Positions 1-8,916 of a stretch of DNA of 64,000 bases are shown in pieces. Origin of the DNA: an uncultured Spirochaetales bacterium (lineage in GTDB: Bacteria > Spirochaetota > Spirochaetia > Sphaerochaetales > Sphaerochaetaceae). Both the position numbers and the translations under genes were made by a program. Under the pieces are notes generated by a model. The model had not been told where the DNA came from and did not search any database. It saw only the letters and a program-made list of their open reading frames with translations. The stretch covers positions 1-64,000 of the forward strand of contig CASDRY010000038.1 in the NCBI GenBank assembly GCA_949283235.1, given 5' to 3'. Position 1 is the stretch's first letter. Each line of letters opens with the position of its first letter.

Positions 1-1409
1 TCGATAGTGAATATATGCTTGATTATCTTAAATTCAACGCCATCCTCAGAGTATGAGAGGAAGTAGTTATGATCCTTCCTGAGCTCGAGACGAAGATAAA
101 TCTTATCTGTATTGATTTTCTCTGAGAAAATAAGAGACTCTTCAGCCTTTCCTTCATATGTTATTTCACTGACAGTACCAGAGTATGCGCGAATATAATA
201 TTCTCCATCTTCGTAATATATTCCTATATACCCATACCTATGTCCAAGCATTCCGATTCCTGAAAAATCACCATTCTGGGTGGCGTTGAGAGAAACAGAA
301 GATTCAGCCACGAAGGAATCATACTGAGGAATCTCTGTAAGAAGAGATGGTGAATACCATGCATAGTTCTCTCTCTTCTCATTCTTCCTGCAGTAAAGAC
401 GGAGATAGCCTTTCCTAGCCTTCAATGAATAGTTTTCCTCATCAGGATTTGCCTGCCATTGCCACTGCAGCGAGAGTTTATCTGAATCAAACTCATCTGA
501 CATCGGGATAGTGTACTGAGGTGCATTCTCGACAGGCTCCTTCCATGAAGAAACTGGTTCCCCTATTCCATCACCATCCCTGTCCATTCCGATCACTGGC
601 CAACCATCATCTCCAATTCGCATAGGCTGCAGATGGATTATCCTTCCCAATGCTCCTACATCCTGGAAATGCAGGAACCAGTCACTGCCATCTGGTGCTG
701 TAATCCAGCCTCCCTGATGAGCTCCTACAATAGAGGTATTCCCCTGATGCATGACACTCTTGTATTCATAAGGCCCCTTGATATCACGGCTTCTTATACA
801 TCCCTGCCAGCCTTTCTTCACACCCCCTGTTGGAAAAAGTATGTAGTAGTATCCATTTCTTTTGTAGATTTTAGGTCCCTCGCAAGTGTCTGCAATAAGC
901 GTACCATTGAAAAGAAGCACAGGTTCTCCTATCGTCTCTGTGCATTCTGTGTTGATTTCAATAAGCATCAGACGATTCTTTATTCCAGCTCTTGAACCAG
1001 CATAGGCAAATACCATATAAGCCTTGGCATCATCATCCCATAGAGGACATGGATCAATCCATCCTTTTGTATGGGTAAGCATATTGAGCTTGAACTCCCC
1101 TCTTATATCCTTTGACCTTGCAACCATTATTCCTTCATCAACAAGAGGAATGAAGATGAAGAACTCATCATTATGATATCTTATCGCAGGAGCCCAGGTT
1201 CCAGACCCATGTGAAGGGACTTTGTATTTCTCATAATCAAGGCTCTGCACTGCATAGTTTATTAGCTCCCAATGAACAAGATCTTTAGAATGAAGAATTG
1301 GAACTCCGGGAAAGTATGTGAAAGATGAAGCTACCATATAGAAATCATCACCGACTCTTACAGGATCGGGATCGGAATAATCACCATAGATTACAGGGTT
1401 TGTATACAC
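1..1409 (-). CDS. Glycoside hydrolase family 43 (beta-xylosidase / alpha-L-arabinofuranosidase type), 3' end outside window
   Basis: Partial gene; the first 469 codons are present and the C-terminus runs off the left edge. It starts with GTG at 1409 because AGGAGG lies 7 nt upstream, and no ATG fits better. The N-terminal five-bladed propeller shows the GH43 triad: SDPDP (Asp at residue 12-14 region, general base), WIDPCPLWDDD (pKa-modulating Asp) and CEGPKI (general acid Glu). The second half, from about residue 330, looks like the beta-sandwich that follows many GH43 xylosidases (concanavalin-like, DUF1349 type). No signal peptide is visible, so it probably acts in the cytoplasm on imported oligosaccharides. 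Substrate (xylan or arabinan oligomers) cannot be decided from sequence alone. Family call is firm. Confidence 0.9.
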   Translation of the reverse strand, partial: MYTNPVIYGDYSDPDPVRVGDDFYMVASSFTYFPGVPILHSKDLVHWELINYAVQSLDYEKYKVPSHGSGTWAPAIRYHNDEFFIFIPLVDEGIMVARSKDIRGEFKLNMLTHTKGWIDPCPLWDDDAKAYMVFAYAGSRAGIKNRLMLIEINTECTETIGEPVLLFNGTLIADTCEGPKIYKRNGYYYILFPTGGVKKGWQGCIRSRDIKGPYEYKSVMHQGNTSIVGAHQGGWITAPDGSDWFLHFQDVGALGRIIHLQPMRIGDDGWPVIGMDRDGDGIGEPVSSWKEPVENAPQYTIPMSDEFDSDKLSLQWQWQANPDEENYSLKARKGYLRLYCRKNEKRENYAWYSPSLLTEIPQYDSFVAESSVSLNATQNGDFSGIGMLGHRYGYIGIYYEDGEYYIRAYSGTVSEITYEGKAEESLIFSEKINTDKIYLRLELRKDHNYFLSYSEDGVEFKIIKHIFTI

Positions 1410-1564
1410 AATAAACCTCCTCTGGAATCTTATTAGATATGAGGAATACGGACAATAAGAAAGATAAGCTATATTCCATGAACTATATCCTGGGTAATCC
1501 CTCCTAACATCCTATTGAATACAGAAATCCCAAAGTTTGGATATTTAAACATATATAATTTTAC

Positions 1565-1593
1565 TTGATTTTCTCCAGCAAGTTGCATAAACT
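1565..1593 (+). promoter_or_regulatory. Promoter of the AbiE pair
   Basis: TTGATT, a 17-nt spacer and TAAACT. The predicted transcription start is at about 1600-1601, just before ATG 1602 and 13 nt before ATG 1614. Confidence 0.5.
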
Positions 1594-1613
1594 AAAACTT
1601 AATGGAGAGAATA

Positions 1614-2201
1614 ATGGTATTTTCTACAGCTGAACTCATGCTGAAATACAATGATTATTCCGATGTAAAAGGAAAGATAAGAAGGCTTGTAAAGAATGGG
1701 AATCTTATTCCTATCATAAAGGGCTTATACGAGGATGACAGGAATGTTAACCCCGCATACCTAGCTTCTTGGATATATGGACCTTCCTATCTTTCCTTTG
1801 ATTACGCTCTAGCTCTGTATGATCTCATTCCAGAAGCTGTATATGTCTATACCTCAGCCTCATTCGGTAAAAGAAAGCGGAAAGAATATAAAAATGAATT
1901 TGGGGTGTATACATATCAGGATGTACCAAGGGCAGTCTTTCCATATGGGGTTAGTGCGAAGATAGAAAGTACTTATTCCTATCAGGTGGCAAGCTGTGAG
2001 AAAGCGCTTTGCGATAAACTCTACACACTACCACCTGTAAAGAATATGAAGGAATTCAGATACCTATTATTTGAAGATCTGAGAATCGATGAGTATGATT
2101 TCTGGAATCTGAATTTTGAGGATATAGAATTTCTTGCACCACTCTATCATTCCACAAATCTCAATTTCCTTCTTCATATAATTCAGAGAGGTAATAAATG
2201 A
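1614..2201 (+). CDS. AbiEi-type antitoxin, type IV toxin-antitoxin system
   Basis: A 195-residue protein with an N-terminal winged-helix part (about residues 1-60, with STAELMLKYN and VKNGNLIPIIKGLYED) followed by the AbiEi C-terminal domain (ASWIYGPSYLSFDYALALY). AbiEi proteins repress their own promoter and counteract the AbiEii nucleotidyltransferase. The start is chosen at 1614 because GGAGAG lies 4-6 nt upstream. An in-frame ATG at 1602 has no ribosome site but sits 8 nt after a -10 box, so a nearly leaderless 199-residue form is possible. The stop overlaps the next start by 4 bp (ATGA), which implies translational coupling with the toxin. Confidence 0.85.
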   Translation: MVFSTAELMLKYNDYSDVKGKIRRLVKNGNLIPIIKGLYEDDRNVNPAYLASWIYGPSYLSFDYALALYDLIPEAVYVYTSASFGKRKRKEYKNEFGVYTYQDVPRAVFPYGVSAKIESTYSYQVASCEKALCDKLYTLPPVKNMKEFRYLLFEDLRIDEYDFWNLNFEDIEFLAPLYHSTNLNFLLHIIQRGNK

Positions 2202-3061
2202 CAAATTTAGTTGAACAAATGCTGTCTCGCTATAATGTTACCAATATAGAAAAGGAAAGACATGCCTTGAAGGAAGTAATACAGGAAATAGTACTTGCAG
2301 GTTTGGCAAAAGCTGGGTTCTTTGAAGAGGCAGCATTTTATGGAGGTACGGCACTTCGGATATTTTACGGGCTTGATAGATTTTCCGAGGATCTGGATTT
2401 TTCCCTGCTGAAACCAACTATGGACTATGAATTATCAAAATATTTTTCTGTTTTATCAGAGGAAATGCATTCACTTGGATTGAATTTCACTGTTGAAGAA
2501 AAGAAAAAGAGTATTGAAACATTTGAACAATCAGCATTCGTTAAAGGAAACACTCGTGAGCATCTTCTTAAGTTCTATCCAGCTAGTGCAAACCGTGTTC
2601 CTTATAATGAATTGATTAAAATCAAATTCGAGGTCGATACCAACCCTCCCGGTGGATTCAACTATGAATTGAAAACACTCCTTTTACCATATCCATGTAA
2701 GATACGTTTGTATGATCTCAATTCATTATTCGCAGGAAAAATACATGCATTATTATGTCGAGGTTGGTCAAGGGTAAAAGGAAGAGATCTTTATGACTAT
2801 CTTTTCTATCTTTCAAGAAAGGCTAAAATCAATATGCCCCATCTGAAAGCTAAACTTGTCGATTCTGGTTTTATCGAGGAAGATACAGTATTAACAAATG
2901 AACTTCTTGAGACTTTTCTTGATAGAAAATTCTCAAGTATTGATTACACGCTTGCAAAGAACGATGTGAAGCCATTCATAAATGATACTAGTGTTCTTGA
3001 CTTGTGGGATTCAGATTTATTCATCACTGCAACACATCAATATCTGCTAAATGTAAGATGA
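2198..3061 (+). CDS. AbiEii/AbiGii-type nucleotidyltransferase toxin
   Basis: 287 residues. The DNA polymerase beta-like nucleotidyltransferase signature is intact: YGGTALRIFYG at 48-58 followed by SEDLDFS at 63-69, with Asp65 and Asp67 as metal ligands. Further on, AGKIHALLCR and KGRDLYDYLFY match the conserved lysine and RD(L)YD motifs of the family. Family members modify tRNA or other targets and arrest growth, giving abortive phage defence or plasmid/island stability. The gene overlaps the antitoxin by 4 bp and appears intact, so the pair is likely functional. What it modifies here is unknown. Confidence 0.88.
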   Translation: MTNLVEQMLSRYNVTNIEKERHALKEVIQEIVLAGLAKAGFFEEAAFYGGTALRIFYGLDRFSEDLDFSLLKPTMDYELSKYFSVLSEEMHSLGLNFTVEEKKKSIETFEQSAFVKGNTREHLLKFYPASANRVPYNELIKIKFEVDTNPPGGFNYELKTLLLPYPCKIRLYDLNSLFAGKIHALLCRGWSRVKGRDLYDYLFYLSRKAKINMPHLKAKLVDSGFIEEDTVLTNELLETFLDRKFSSIDYTLAKNDVKPFINDTSVLDLWDSDLFITATHQYLLNVR

Positions 3062-3120
3062 ACTACTCCGAGAAAACTCCAGAGTAAATTCATCTACATA
3101 ATATATGTATAAATTAATTC

Positions 3121-4254
3121 CTATTTAGCTTTATTATTTCTGAATAGCATCATGCCAATCAAAGCAGTTAGAGGTGTTACAAGAACTATTCCGAAAGAGC
3201 CTGCAAGAGTCTGTAAGATCTCTGCTGCAATGGATTTGGATGTGAATATATTCGGTATAGGAGTAGCCTGTGCCATGTAAACCATCATCAGAGTAAGATA
3301 GCTACCCATATATGCAAGGAGGAGTGTTGTTATCTGGGTGCCTACCCCTGCTCTACCAACTTCCATTGCAGATTTGAATAGTTCTCGCTTTGAGATATCG
3401 GGGGCATGCTCGCCTACTTCCCACATTGCTGCAGATACATCAATTGAGAGATCCATTATTGCGCCACCTGCAGAAAGACAGACAACACCTGCAAAAAGCG
3501 ATGTGAGATCAAGGTCCATGAAACCGCAATAGAGAAGAGATTCACTCATCTCAAGCACAGAGCCATGTATCTTAAGATATGATGTCATGAAGACAGAGAT
3601 AAGCACTGTGATAGCCATCGCGCTAATGGAACCGAGAATAGCTGCAAGACTGCGTCGTGTTACTCCCGCAACTATCGGAAGAGTTACTACTGTCAGAAGA
3701 GCAAGTGTCAGCGTACACATCAGAAGAGGATTCATACCATGGAGAACAGAAGGAATAAGAAGCTTCCATATCGAAAGGAACGCAAAGATAAATGACAAAA
3801 CCATCCTTACCCCTCTCAATCCGCTGAAGAGTATCAAAACGACAACAAATACTGCAACAAGCAGAACTTCCTTGCCCATCCTGTAATAGTCAATCATGTT
3901 GATGAAAATCGGGGTATTGTTCTGGTCTCTTTCAATAAGTACCCATGCTATATCTCCAGGGACAAAGACCTTGTCATCCTTGAGGCTTCCAGAGAGCATG
4001 TTCACGCCATCCATCTCAAGCCCTTTATGCTCTCCAGAGAGAACACGCACGCGGCATCTCTGATCACCTGTTCTGAAAAGACCAGTCTGGATTATGGTAC
4101 TGTCATCAGTTGCAATGACTTCAGCTCTTGCACCTGTTGCGTTTACATAGATGCTCTTCTCAAATCCCGTAGGTATCAAAAGAAGCACAATCGAAGCGAT
4201 GAGGAACGCTATGATGAAAGCTATGTCCTTTCTTTTATCTCTTACTTTAATCAT
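3121..4254 (-). CDS. YibE/F family multi-pass membrane protein
   Basis: 377 residues. One N-terminal membrane segment (about residues 11-30) is followed by an extracytoplasmic soluble part to about residue 125, then about seven further hydrophobic segments. This matches the YibE/F family found in Firmicutes and spirochaetes. Conserved features include the LSAGGAIMDLSIDVSAAMWE stretch and GRAGVGTQITTLLLAYMG. The molecular function of the family is not established. No ribosome site precedes the ATG. The gene begins 20 nt downstream of the hairpin that ends the alkaline phosphatase transcript, so it depends on read-through or on a start very close to the ATG. Confidence 0.85.
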   Translation of the reverse strand: MIKVRDKRKDIAFIIAFLIASIVLLLIPTGFEKSIYVNATGARAEVIATDDSTIIQTGLFRTGDQRCRVRVLSGEHKGLEMDGVNMLSGSLKDDKVFVPGDIAWVLIERDQNNTPIFINMIDYYRMGKEVLLVAVFVVVLILFSGLRGVRMVLSFIFAFLSIWKLLIPSVLHGMNPLLMCTLTLALLTVVTLPIVAGVTRRSLAAILGSISAMAITVLISVFMTSYLKIHGSVLEMSESLLYCGFMDLDLTSLFAGVVCLSAGGAIMDLSIDVSAAMWEVGEHAPDISKRELFKSAMEVGRAGVGTQITTLLLAYMGSYLTLMMVYMAQATPIPNIFTSKSIAAEILQTLAGSFGIVLVTPLTALIGMMLFRNNKAK

Positions 4255-4273
4255 TGATATCTAAACACAGAAA

Positions 4274-4291
4274 GGGAGGCCGAAGCCTCCC
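4274..4291 (-). terminator. Hairpin after alkaline phosphatase
   Basis: On the minus strand GGGAGGC-TTCG-GCCTCCC forms a 7-bp stem with a UUCG tetraloop, followed by TTTCTGTGTTT. The T-tract is interrupted, so read-through into the YibE/F gene 20 nt downstream is plausible. Confidence 0.7.
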
Positions 4292-4308
4292 AGATTATTC
4301 ATTACGGC

Positions 4309-5772
4309 TTACCTTGCGTTTGTAAGATACATGAGCTTATGAGCAACTTCTGTATTGTCATATGCTCCTACAAAGAGCTCAGCACCCTCTCCAAGTGCGT
4401 ATACAGGAACTGGAAGACCTGTATGAGCGTAGCTTGTCCAGCCGATACCAGCCTTGTTATTGATGATGTGTGTAAGTGTGACGCTTATCGGGCTGTATCC
4501 ACCATAAAGGAGGGACTCCTCATATCCATCGACATTGCCGCTCTGATCATCAGCGTATGCTTTCTGAAGCTTTGCATACTCATATTCATTCATGACAAGA
4601 GCTGGATTCTCTGCACTCTCACCAGGTGCGACAAGACCGAAGTACTCTGTTACCATAGCCATCATATCATCGAAAGTGAAGGAACCATCAGCCTTTGCCT
4701 CTGCAACATACTCATCAAACTGTATATATGAGCACTTCTGAGCGCGGAGGATATCGAAAGCTGTATTGTAACCAGTTGCAGCATATCCGATTGTCATACC
4801 GCCAGTCTCATGGTCTCCTGTCACTATGATAAGAGTCTCATCTGGATGAGCCTTAGCAAACTCGACAGCAACCTCTACAGCCTCATCAAGAGCAAGAGTA
4901 TCGCTCATGTTAGCGACAGCATCGTTAGCGTGTCCTGCCCAGTCGATCTTTCCTCCCTCAACCATCATAAAGAAGCCTGTCTCGTTATAAAGGACATCAA
5001 TGCCCTTCTTCACGAAGTCCTTAAGCTTGAGAGAATCAGCTGGAGCATCTATTGCATATGGCATAGCACCATCATCCTGAAGGACAGGGCTGTATGCATA
5101 AACCTTTCCGCTATCAGAATTGAGGCTGAGGATGGTATCCTTGTTATTTGTAACGAGATATCCATTATCTTCAAGTACTTCATAGATGGACTTATCTCCA
5201 TCTTCTGCCTTGTTTACAGAACCGCCAGCAAAATACTCGAATCCTGATTCTGCCATCTGAAGCCCGATTTCATAGTAGTCATTCCTGTTAGCGATATGAG
5301 CATAGAAAGCAGCAGGGGTTGCATGGTTGATTGTAACACTAGATACGATACCAATCTTCCATCCCTTATCATGGAGCATCTCAGCAATCGTTGTACCCTT
5401 TGTTACCTTATCGACACCCATTCCGATTACCCCGCTATGTGTCTTATAACCAGAAGAAAGGGATGTTGCTGTAGAAGCTGAGTCAGGGCAGAAAGATGTA
5501 GAATCCTGTGTATACTGCAGGCCTACTACAGGGAACTGTGTGAATGTAAGCTTCTCAAGCTCGATAAGCCCTGATTCATTGCATCCATTATATACCTGTG
5601 CGGCATTTGTCTGCGGAGAGCTCATTCCATCTCCAATGAACATGAATACATATTTAGGAGCTGCATCCCCTGTGTACTCACTGATTGCTTTCTCCGTCTC
5701 CATTCCACCATTTGCGAAGACCATGGAAGCTGTAAGAAGAAGTGAAACGAGCACTGCTGCAAGTCTTTTCAT
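4309..5772 (-). CDS. phoA: Alkaline phosphatase, exported
   Basis: 487 residues from the chosen ATG at 5772, which has GGAGG 5-6 nt upstream. A start 12 nt earlier has no site. The N-terminus is a signal peptide (MKRLAAVLVSLLLTASMVFA). All alkaline phosphatase motifs are visible: FIGDGMSSPQ (metal Asp), CPDSASTATS (nucleophilic Ser), GGKIDWAGHAND (Asp/His metal ligands), VTGDHETGG (Asp-His) and a final YAHTG histidine. It releases phosphate from monoesters in the periplasm, or outside the cell. It stands alone, with its own terminator, immediately upstream of the YibE/F gene. No pho-box could be identified with confidence. Confidence 0.95.
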   Translation of the reverse strand: MKRLAAVLVSLLLTASMVFANGGMETEKAISEYTGDAAPKYVFMFIGDGMSSPQTNAAQVYNGCNESGLIELEKLTFTQFPVVGLQYTQDSTSFCPDSASTATSLSSGYKTHSGVIGMGVDKVTKGTTIAEMLHDKGWKIGIVSSVTINHATPAAFYAHIANRNDYYEIGLQMAESGFEYFAGGSVNKAEDGDKSIYEVLEDNGYLVTNNKDTILSLNSDSGKVYAYSPVLQDDGAMPYAIDAPADSLKLKDFVKKGIDVLYNETGFFMMVEGGKIDWAGHANDAVANMSDTLALDEAVEVAVEFAKAHPDETLIIVTGDHETGGMTIGYAATGYNTAFDILRAQKCSYIQFDEYVAEAKADGSFTFDDMMAMVTEYFGLVAPGESAENPALVMNEYEYAKLQKAYADDQSGNVDGYEESLLYGGYSPISVTLTHIINNKAGIGWTSYAHTGLPVPVYALGEGAELFVGAYDNTEVAHKLMYLTNAR

Positions 5773-5889
5773 GTTTTCCTCCATAAAGAAAAGATGATTA
5801 CGCTGAAAAGATAGCAGAATGGATATCTCACATCCCTCACAGGGAAGTTAGCTTTCAGTTAAATGGAAAGAAAGAAAAAGCGATGAATG

Positions 5890-6252
5890 TTAAATCTTCT
5901 CTACATTCCTTGTGGCAATGACATCAGCACCAAGGGAAAGGATATCTTTTATGATCACATCCCCTATATGCACCGGAGCCTTTGCTTTTGCGCTATGTAT
6001 GATTTCCAAAGCTTTGAAGATCTTGTCTTTTGGTATAGGGGAAGAAAGCCTCACACTCACTGTCTCCATATCTCCGCCTTCTACAGATACAGTTGTTGCG
6101 AAATTGCGCTTCGGTGCTGAAATCTCCTCCTCAAGCCAGGTTTTTCCCCTGTCACATAGATTTCCACTGATGCTTATTACTATGCCTCCATCTATTTCCG
6201 CCTGCAGAGAGCATCCATTGGGGCATACTATGCATGTATATTCCTTCCTCAT
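5890..6252 (-). CDS. DUF1667 protein, GlpA/GlpB-associated
   Basis: 120 residues with conserved Cys7, Cys10, Cys14 (CIVCPNGC) and Cys33, the layout of a metal or iron-sulfur site at the N-terminus of DUF1667 proteins. The family is found almost only downstream of paired FAD oxidoreductases of the anaerobic glycerol-3-phosphate dehydrogenase type, where it is thought to be a third subunit for electron transfer; that role is inferred. The start overlaps the preceding gene by 4 bp, so it is the last gene of the four-gene operon. Confidence 0.9.
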   Translation of the reverse strand: MRKEYTCIVCPNGCSLQAEIDGGIVISISGNLCDRGKTWLEEEISAPKRNFATTVSVEGGDMETVSVRLSSPIPKDKIFKALEIIHSAKAKAPVHIGDVIIKDILSLGADVIATRNVEKI

Positions 6253-7481
6253 GATATCCTGACCTCCAGATTTCCTTCCTTGAATGATGAAGACGGAAGA
6301 GTTATTGAAATCATCTCCTGTGGCTGAACTCTCCTGAATTTCTTTGTCATTATCGTACTGTCACCTTCCAGCACGGAAAGAACAGCATCTTTCTTCTCTC
6401 TGGATGGGCGCAGTGTGAATGTGACATCCTTCTTTCCTGAAACACGTTCCGGAACTATGCTGCCAACACCATCTCCAGCTATTACCTCAATATTCTCATC
6501 AGGAATTACCTCTCCTTTTATGTAAGAAGCTACAGAAGTGGCAAGACGCTCCGATTCAAGGACTGCGTAATCAGCAAGATCATGAACATGAAGGGCATTT
6601 CCAGCTACAAAGATGCCAGGAATCGATGTCATAAGATTCTCATCAACAGATGCTCCCCTTGTCCTTGGATCAAGCTCTGCATCAAGCGGAACGAGAAGGG
6701 AGTTATCAGGAAGAAGACCGACAGACAGAATCAGGGTATCACAGGAGTATTCTTTCTCTGTTCCTGGAATAGGAGTAAGATTCTCATCAACTTCAGATAC
6801 AGTCACACATGTGAGCCTTGAACCACCATGTATATCTGTAACGGTATGATTGAGGTAGAGAGGGATATCATAATCATCAAGACATTGGATTATATTCCTT
6901 TCAAGCCCGTTAGGATGGTCCTGTATTTCAAATACTGCATGTACCTTAACACCCTCAAGAGTTAGGCGGCGAGCCATGATAAGCCCTATGTCACCGCTAC
7001 CGAGAATCACAGCTTCATGCCCCGGAAGCCTATTGTAAATATTGATATAAGACTGAGCAGTCCCTGCAGTGAAGACACCAGCTGGCCTCTCTCCAGGAAT
7101 CGCGATAGCACCCCTATCCCTTTCCTTGCAGCCAACTGTAAGGATTACAGCATTGGCTTCGAAACTTCGCATACCTTCTGAAGTTGCAAAAGTGACCACC
7201 TTATCTGGGGAAATTGACAGTACAGGGGATGAAAGAATGCATTCAATGCCCTTGCTTTCCACATCCTGAATCAATCTGTCAGCATACTCAGGCCCTGTCA
7301 GGCTTTCACCGAATCTCTCAAGACCGAAACCATCATGTATGCACTGCTTGAGAATACCTCCAAGCCTATCCTCACGCTCTATTATCACAATGTTCTTGAT
7401 ACCTTCAGCATAAAGAGCAGAGGCTGCAGCAAGACCAGAGGGACCACCTCCTATGATTACAGCGTCGCGTTTATCCATCAT
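6249..7481 (-). CDS. FAD-dependent pyridine-nucleotide oxidoreductase, partner of the GlpA-like dehydrogenase
   Basis: About 410 residues from ATG 7481, which has GGAAGG 6 nt upstream; a TTG 21 nt earlier has no advantage. The N-terminus binds FAD (IIGGGPSGLAAASAL), a second Rossmann fold follows (ILGSGDIGLIMARRL), and VGLLPDN and IFVAGNALHVHDLADY complete the two-dinucleotide-binding oxidoreductase pattern. It overlaps the upstream GlpA-like gene by 11 bp and DUF1667 by 4 bp. In the GlpA/oxidoreductase/DUF1667 module it is the likely electron-transferring partner. It resembles the flavoprotein subunit found with anaerobic glycerol-3-phosphate dehydrogenases rather than enterobacterial GlpB. 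Confidence 0.85.
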   Translation of the reverse strand: MMDKRDAVIIGGGPSGLAAASALYAEGIKNIVIIEREDRLGGILKQCIHDGFGLERFGESLTGPEYADRLIQDVESKGIECILSSPVLSISPDKVVTFATSEGMRSFEANAVILTVGCKERDRGAIAIPGERPAGVFTAGTAQSYINIYNRLPGHEAVILGSGDIGLIMARRLTLEGVKVHAVFEIQDHPNGLERNIIQCLDDYDIPLYLNHTVTDIHGGSRLTCVTVSEVDENLTPIPGTEKEYSCDTLILSVGLLPDNSLLVPLDAELDPRTRGASVDENLMTSIPGIFVAGNALHVHDLADYAVLESERLATSVASYIKGEVIPDENIEVIAGDGVGSIVPERVSGKKDVTFTLRPSREKKDAVLSVLEGDSTIMTKKFRRVQPQEMISITLPSSSFKEGNLEVRIS

Positions 7482-8916
7482 TTCGAACCTTCCCATCAAC
7501 AACCCAGGAGCCCGGATACATGTATGTGATATCCTTGCACCCTTCCTCTTCCATGATTCTCTCGATCTTCATCTGACAGAATCCGGACTGACAGCCACCC
7601 ATCATGGCTCTTGTCCTGTATTTGATTCCTGTCATTGTCCTGACTCCAAGAGGGTTATGAAGTGCGTTTCTTATCTCCATCTCAGAGACTTTCTCACAGG
7701 AACAGATAATCCTTCCATAACGCGGGTCCTTGCGGATCAGCCCATTTCTCTCCTCATCGGAAAGCTCTGAGAAGCGAACAGGATATGGATGCTGAGGACA
7801 GAAGGAACTCTTTTTATCAAGTCCCTCCCTTTCTGCTATCAGCGATATAACATACCTTGCGATTGGAACAGAGGCGGTAAGCCCTGGGGATTCAATACCA
7901 ATGAGATTGACAGCTTTAGGGTCTATGCTGTCCACAATCTCGATTCTGAAATCCTGAATCACTCCATTCTCATCAACAAGCTTCGGAAGAATTCCCGAGA
8001 ATGTCCTTATGAGATTCTTCCTCCTGATATGCGGCCAGAGATTTCCAGCACTGTTATCAAGAAGGGCAATTTTATCTGAAGGAACACCATAGTAGGAGAA
8101 ATCCAAAGTATTTGAGGCATCTGGACCGACTGTTACATTCCCATCCACTGTAGGTGTTACATGGATACCCATATATGTGTTACTAGGAACAGGATAGACA
8201 GGCATTGGCAATAGTTTCCCCATTGTTTTATCGAGGACAAGATAATTTCCCTTACTTCCAATTACCTTGTATCCAGTTATACCAAGCATCTCGGAAATCT
8301 TAAGTGCTCCAAGACCTGCACTGTTTATAATCCATCTAGAACGGAAAGAACCATTCGCTGTATGGATAAGATGAATTCCATCCTTTTTCTCAATTGACTT
8401 CACCTCGTATCCAAGGAAGTACTCAGCACCATTTAAAACAGCATTCTCTGCAAGATGTATGGTAAGAATGAAAGGATCTATGATTCCCGAAGTGGACGAA
8501 AGGAGCGCAAAGTTTCCAAGAACAGCAGGAACAAGCTCATGAAGCTTCTTTCCATCAATCATCTCAAGTCCCCTAGCCCCATTCCGCTTTCCCTGCTCCA
8601 TTGTCCTTTCAAGGCTTTTCATATCCTCATCGGTATTTCCAACAAGAACCTTTCCTGTACGCTTAAAGGGAACTCCAAGCTCCGAGGAAAGCTCATCCAT
8701 CATCCTGTTGCCTTCTACGCACAACTTCGCTTTAAGGCTTCCTGTATCGTATGCAAATCCACCATGGATAACCCCGGAGTTCCTTCCGCTAGTCTCATCT
8801 ACTACATCAAGATTCTTCTCCAGCACTGCAATGCTGACATCATATCTGGAAAGTTCTCTGGCTATTGCACTGCCAACTACCCCGCCTCCGATGATTATGA
8901 AATCAAAATCCTTCAT
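7471..8916 (-). CDS. GlpA-like FAD-dependent glycerol-3-phosphate dehydrogenase with BFD-type [2Fe-2S] domain
   Basis: 481 residues. The N-terminal DAO-type FAD domain has IIIGGGVVGSAIARELSRY and ETSGRNSGVIHGG. The C-terminal 70-80 residues carry a Fer2_BFD domain with the four-cysteine pattern CSCEKV ... GGCQSGFC. This architecture matches anaerobic GlpA-type dehydrogenases, which oxidise glycerol 3-phosphate to dihydroxyacetone phosphate. A related 2-hydroxyacid substrate (LhgO-like) cannot be excluded. It overlaps the butyrate kinase gene by 4 bp and the next oxidoreductase by 11 bp. No glycerol kinase or facilitator gene lies in the window, so the substrate is not settled by context. Confidence 0.87.
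   Translation of the reverse strand: MKDFDFIIIGGGVVGSAIARELSRYDVSIAVLEKNLDVVDETSGRNSGVIHGGFAYDTGSLKAKLCVEGNRMMDELSSELGVPFKRTGKVLVGNTDEDMKSLERTMEQGKRNGARGLEMIDGKKLHELVPAVLGNFALLSSTSGIIDPFILTIHLAENAVLNGAEYFLGYEVKSIEKKDGIHLIHTANGSFRSRWIINSAGLGALKISEMLGITGYKVIGSKGNYLVLDKTMGKLLPMPVYPVPSNTYMGIHVTPTVDGNVTVGPDASNTLDFSYYGVPSDKIALLDNSAGNLWPHIRRKNLIRTFSGILPKLVDENGVIQDFRIEIVDSIDPKAVNLIGIESPGLTASVPIARYVISLIAEREGLDKKSSFCPQHPYPVRFSELSDEERNGLIRKDPRYGRIICSCEKVSEMEIRNALHNPLGVRTMTGIKYRTRAMMGGCQSGFCQMKIERIMEEEGCKDITYMYPGSWVVDGKVRNDG

Noticed and set aside
4339-4731. Plus-strand frames opposite alkaline phosphatase
   Set aside because: They are antisense shadows of a well-supported gene, without ribosome sites or known motifs; the same holds for frames opposite valS, cysS, recJ and the FAD enzymes.
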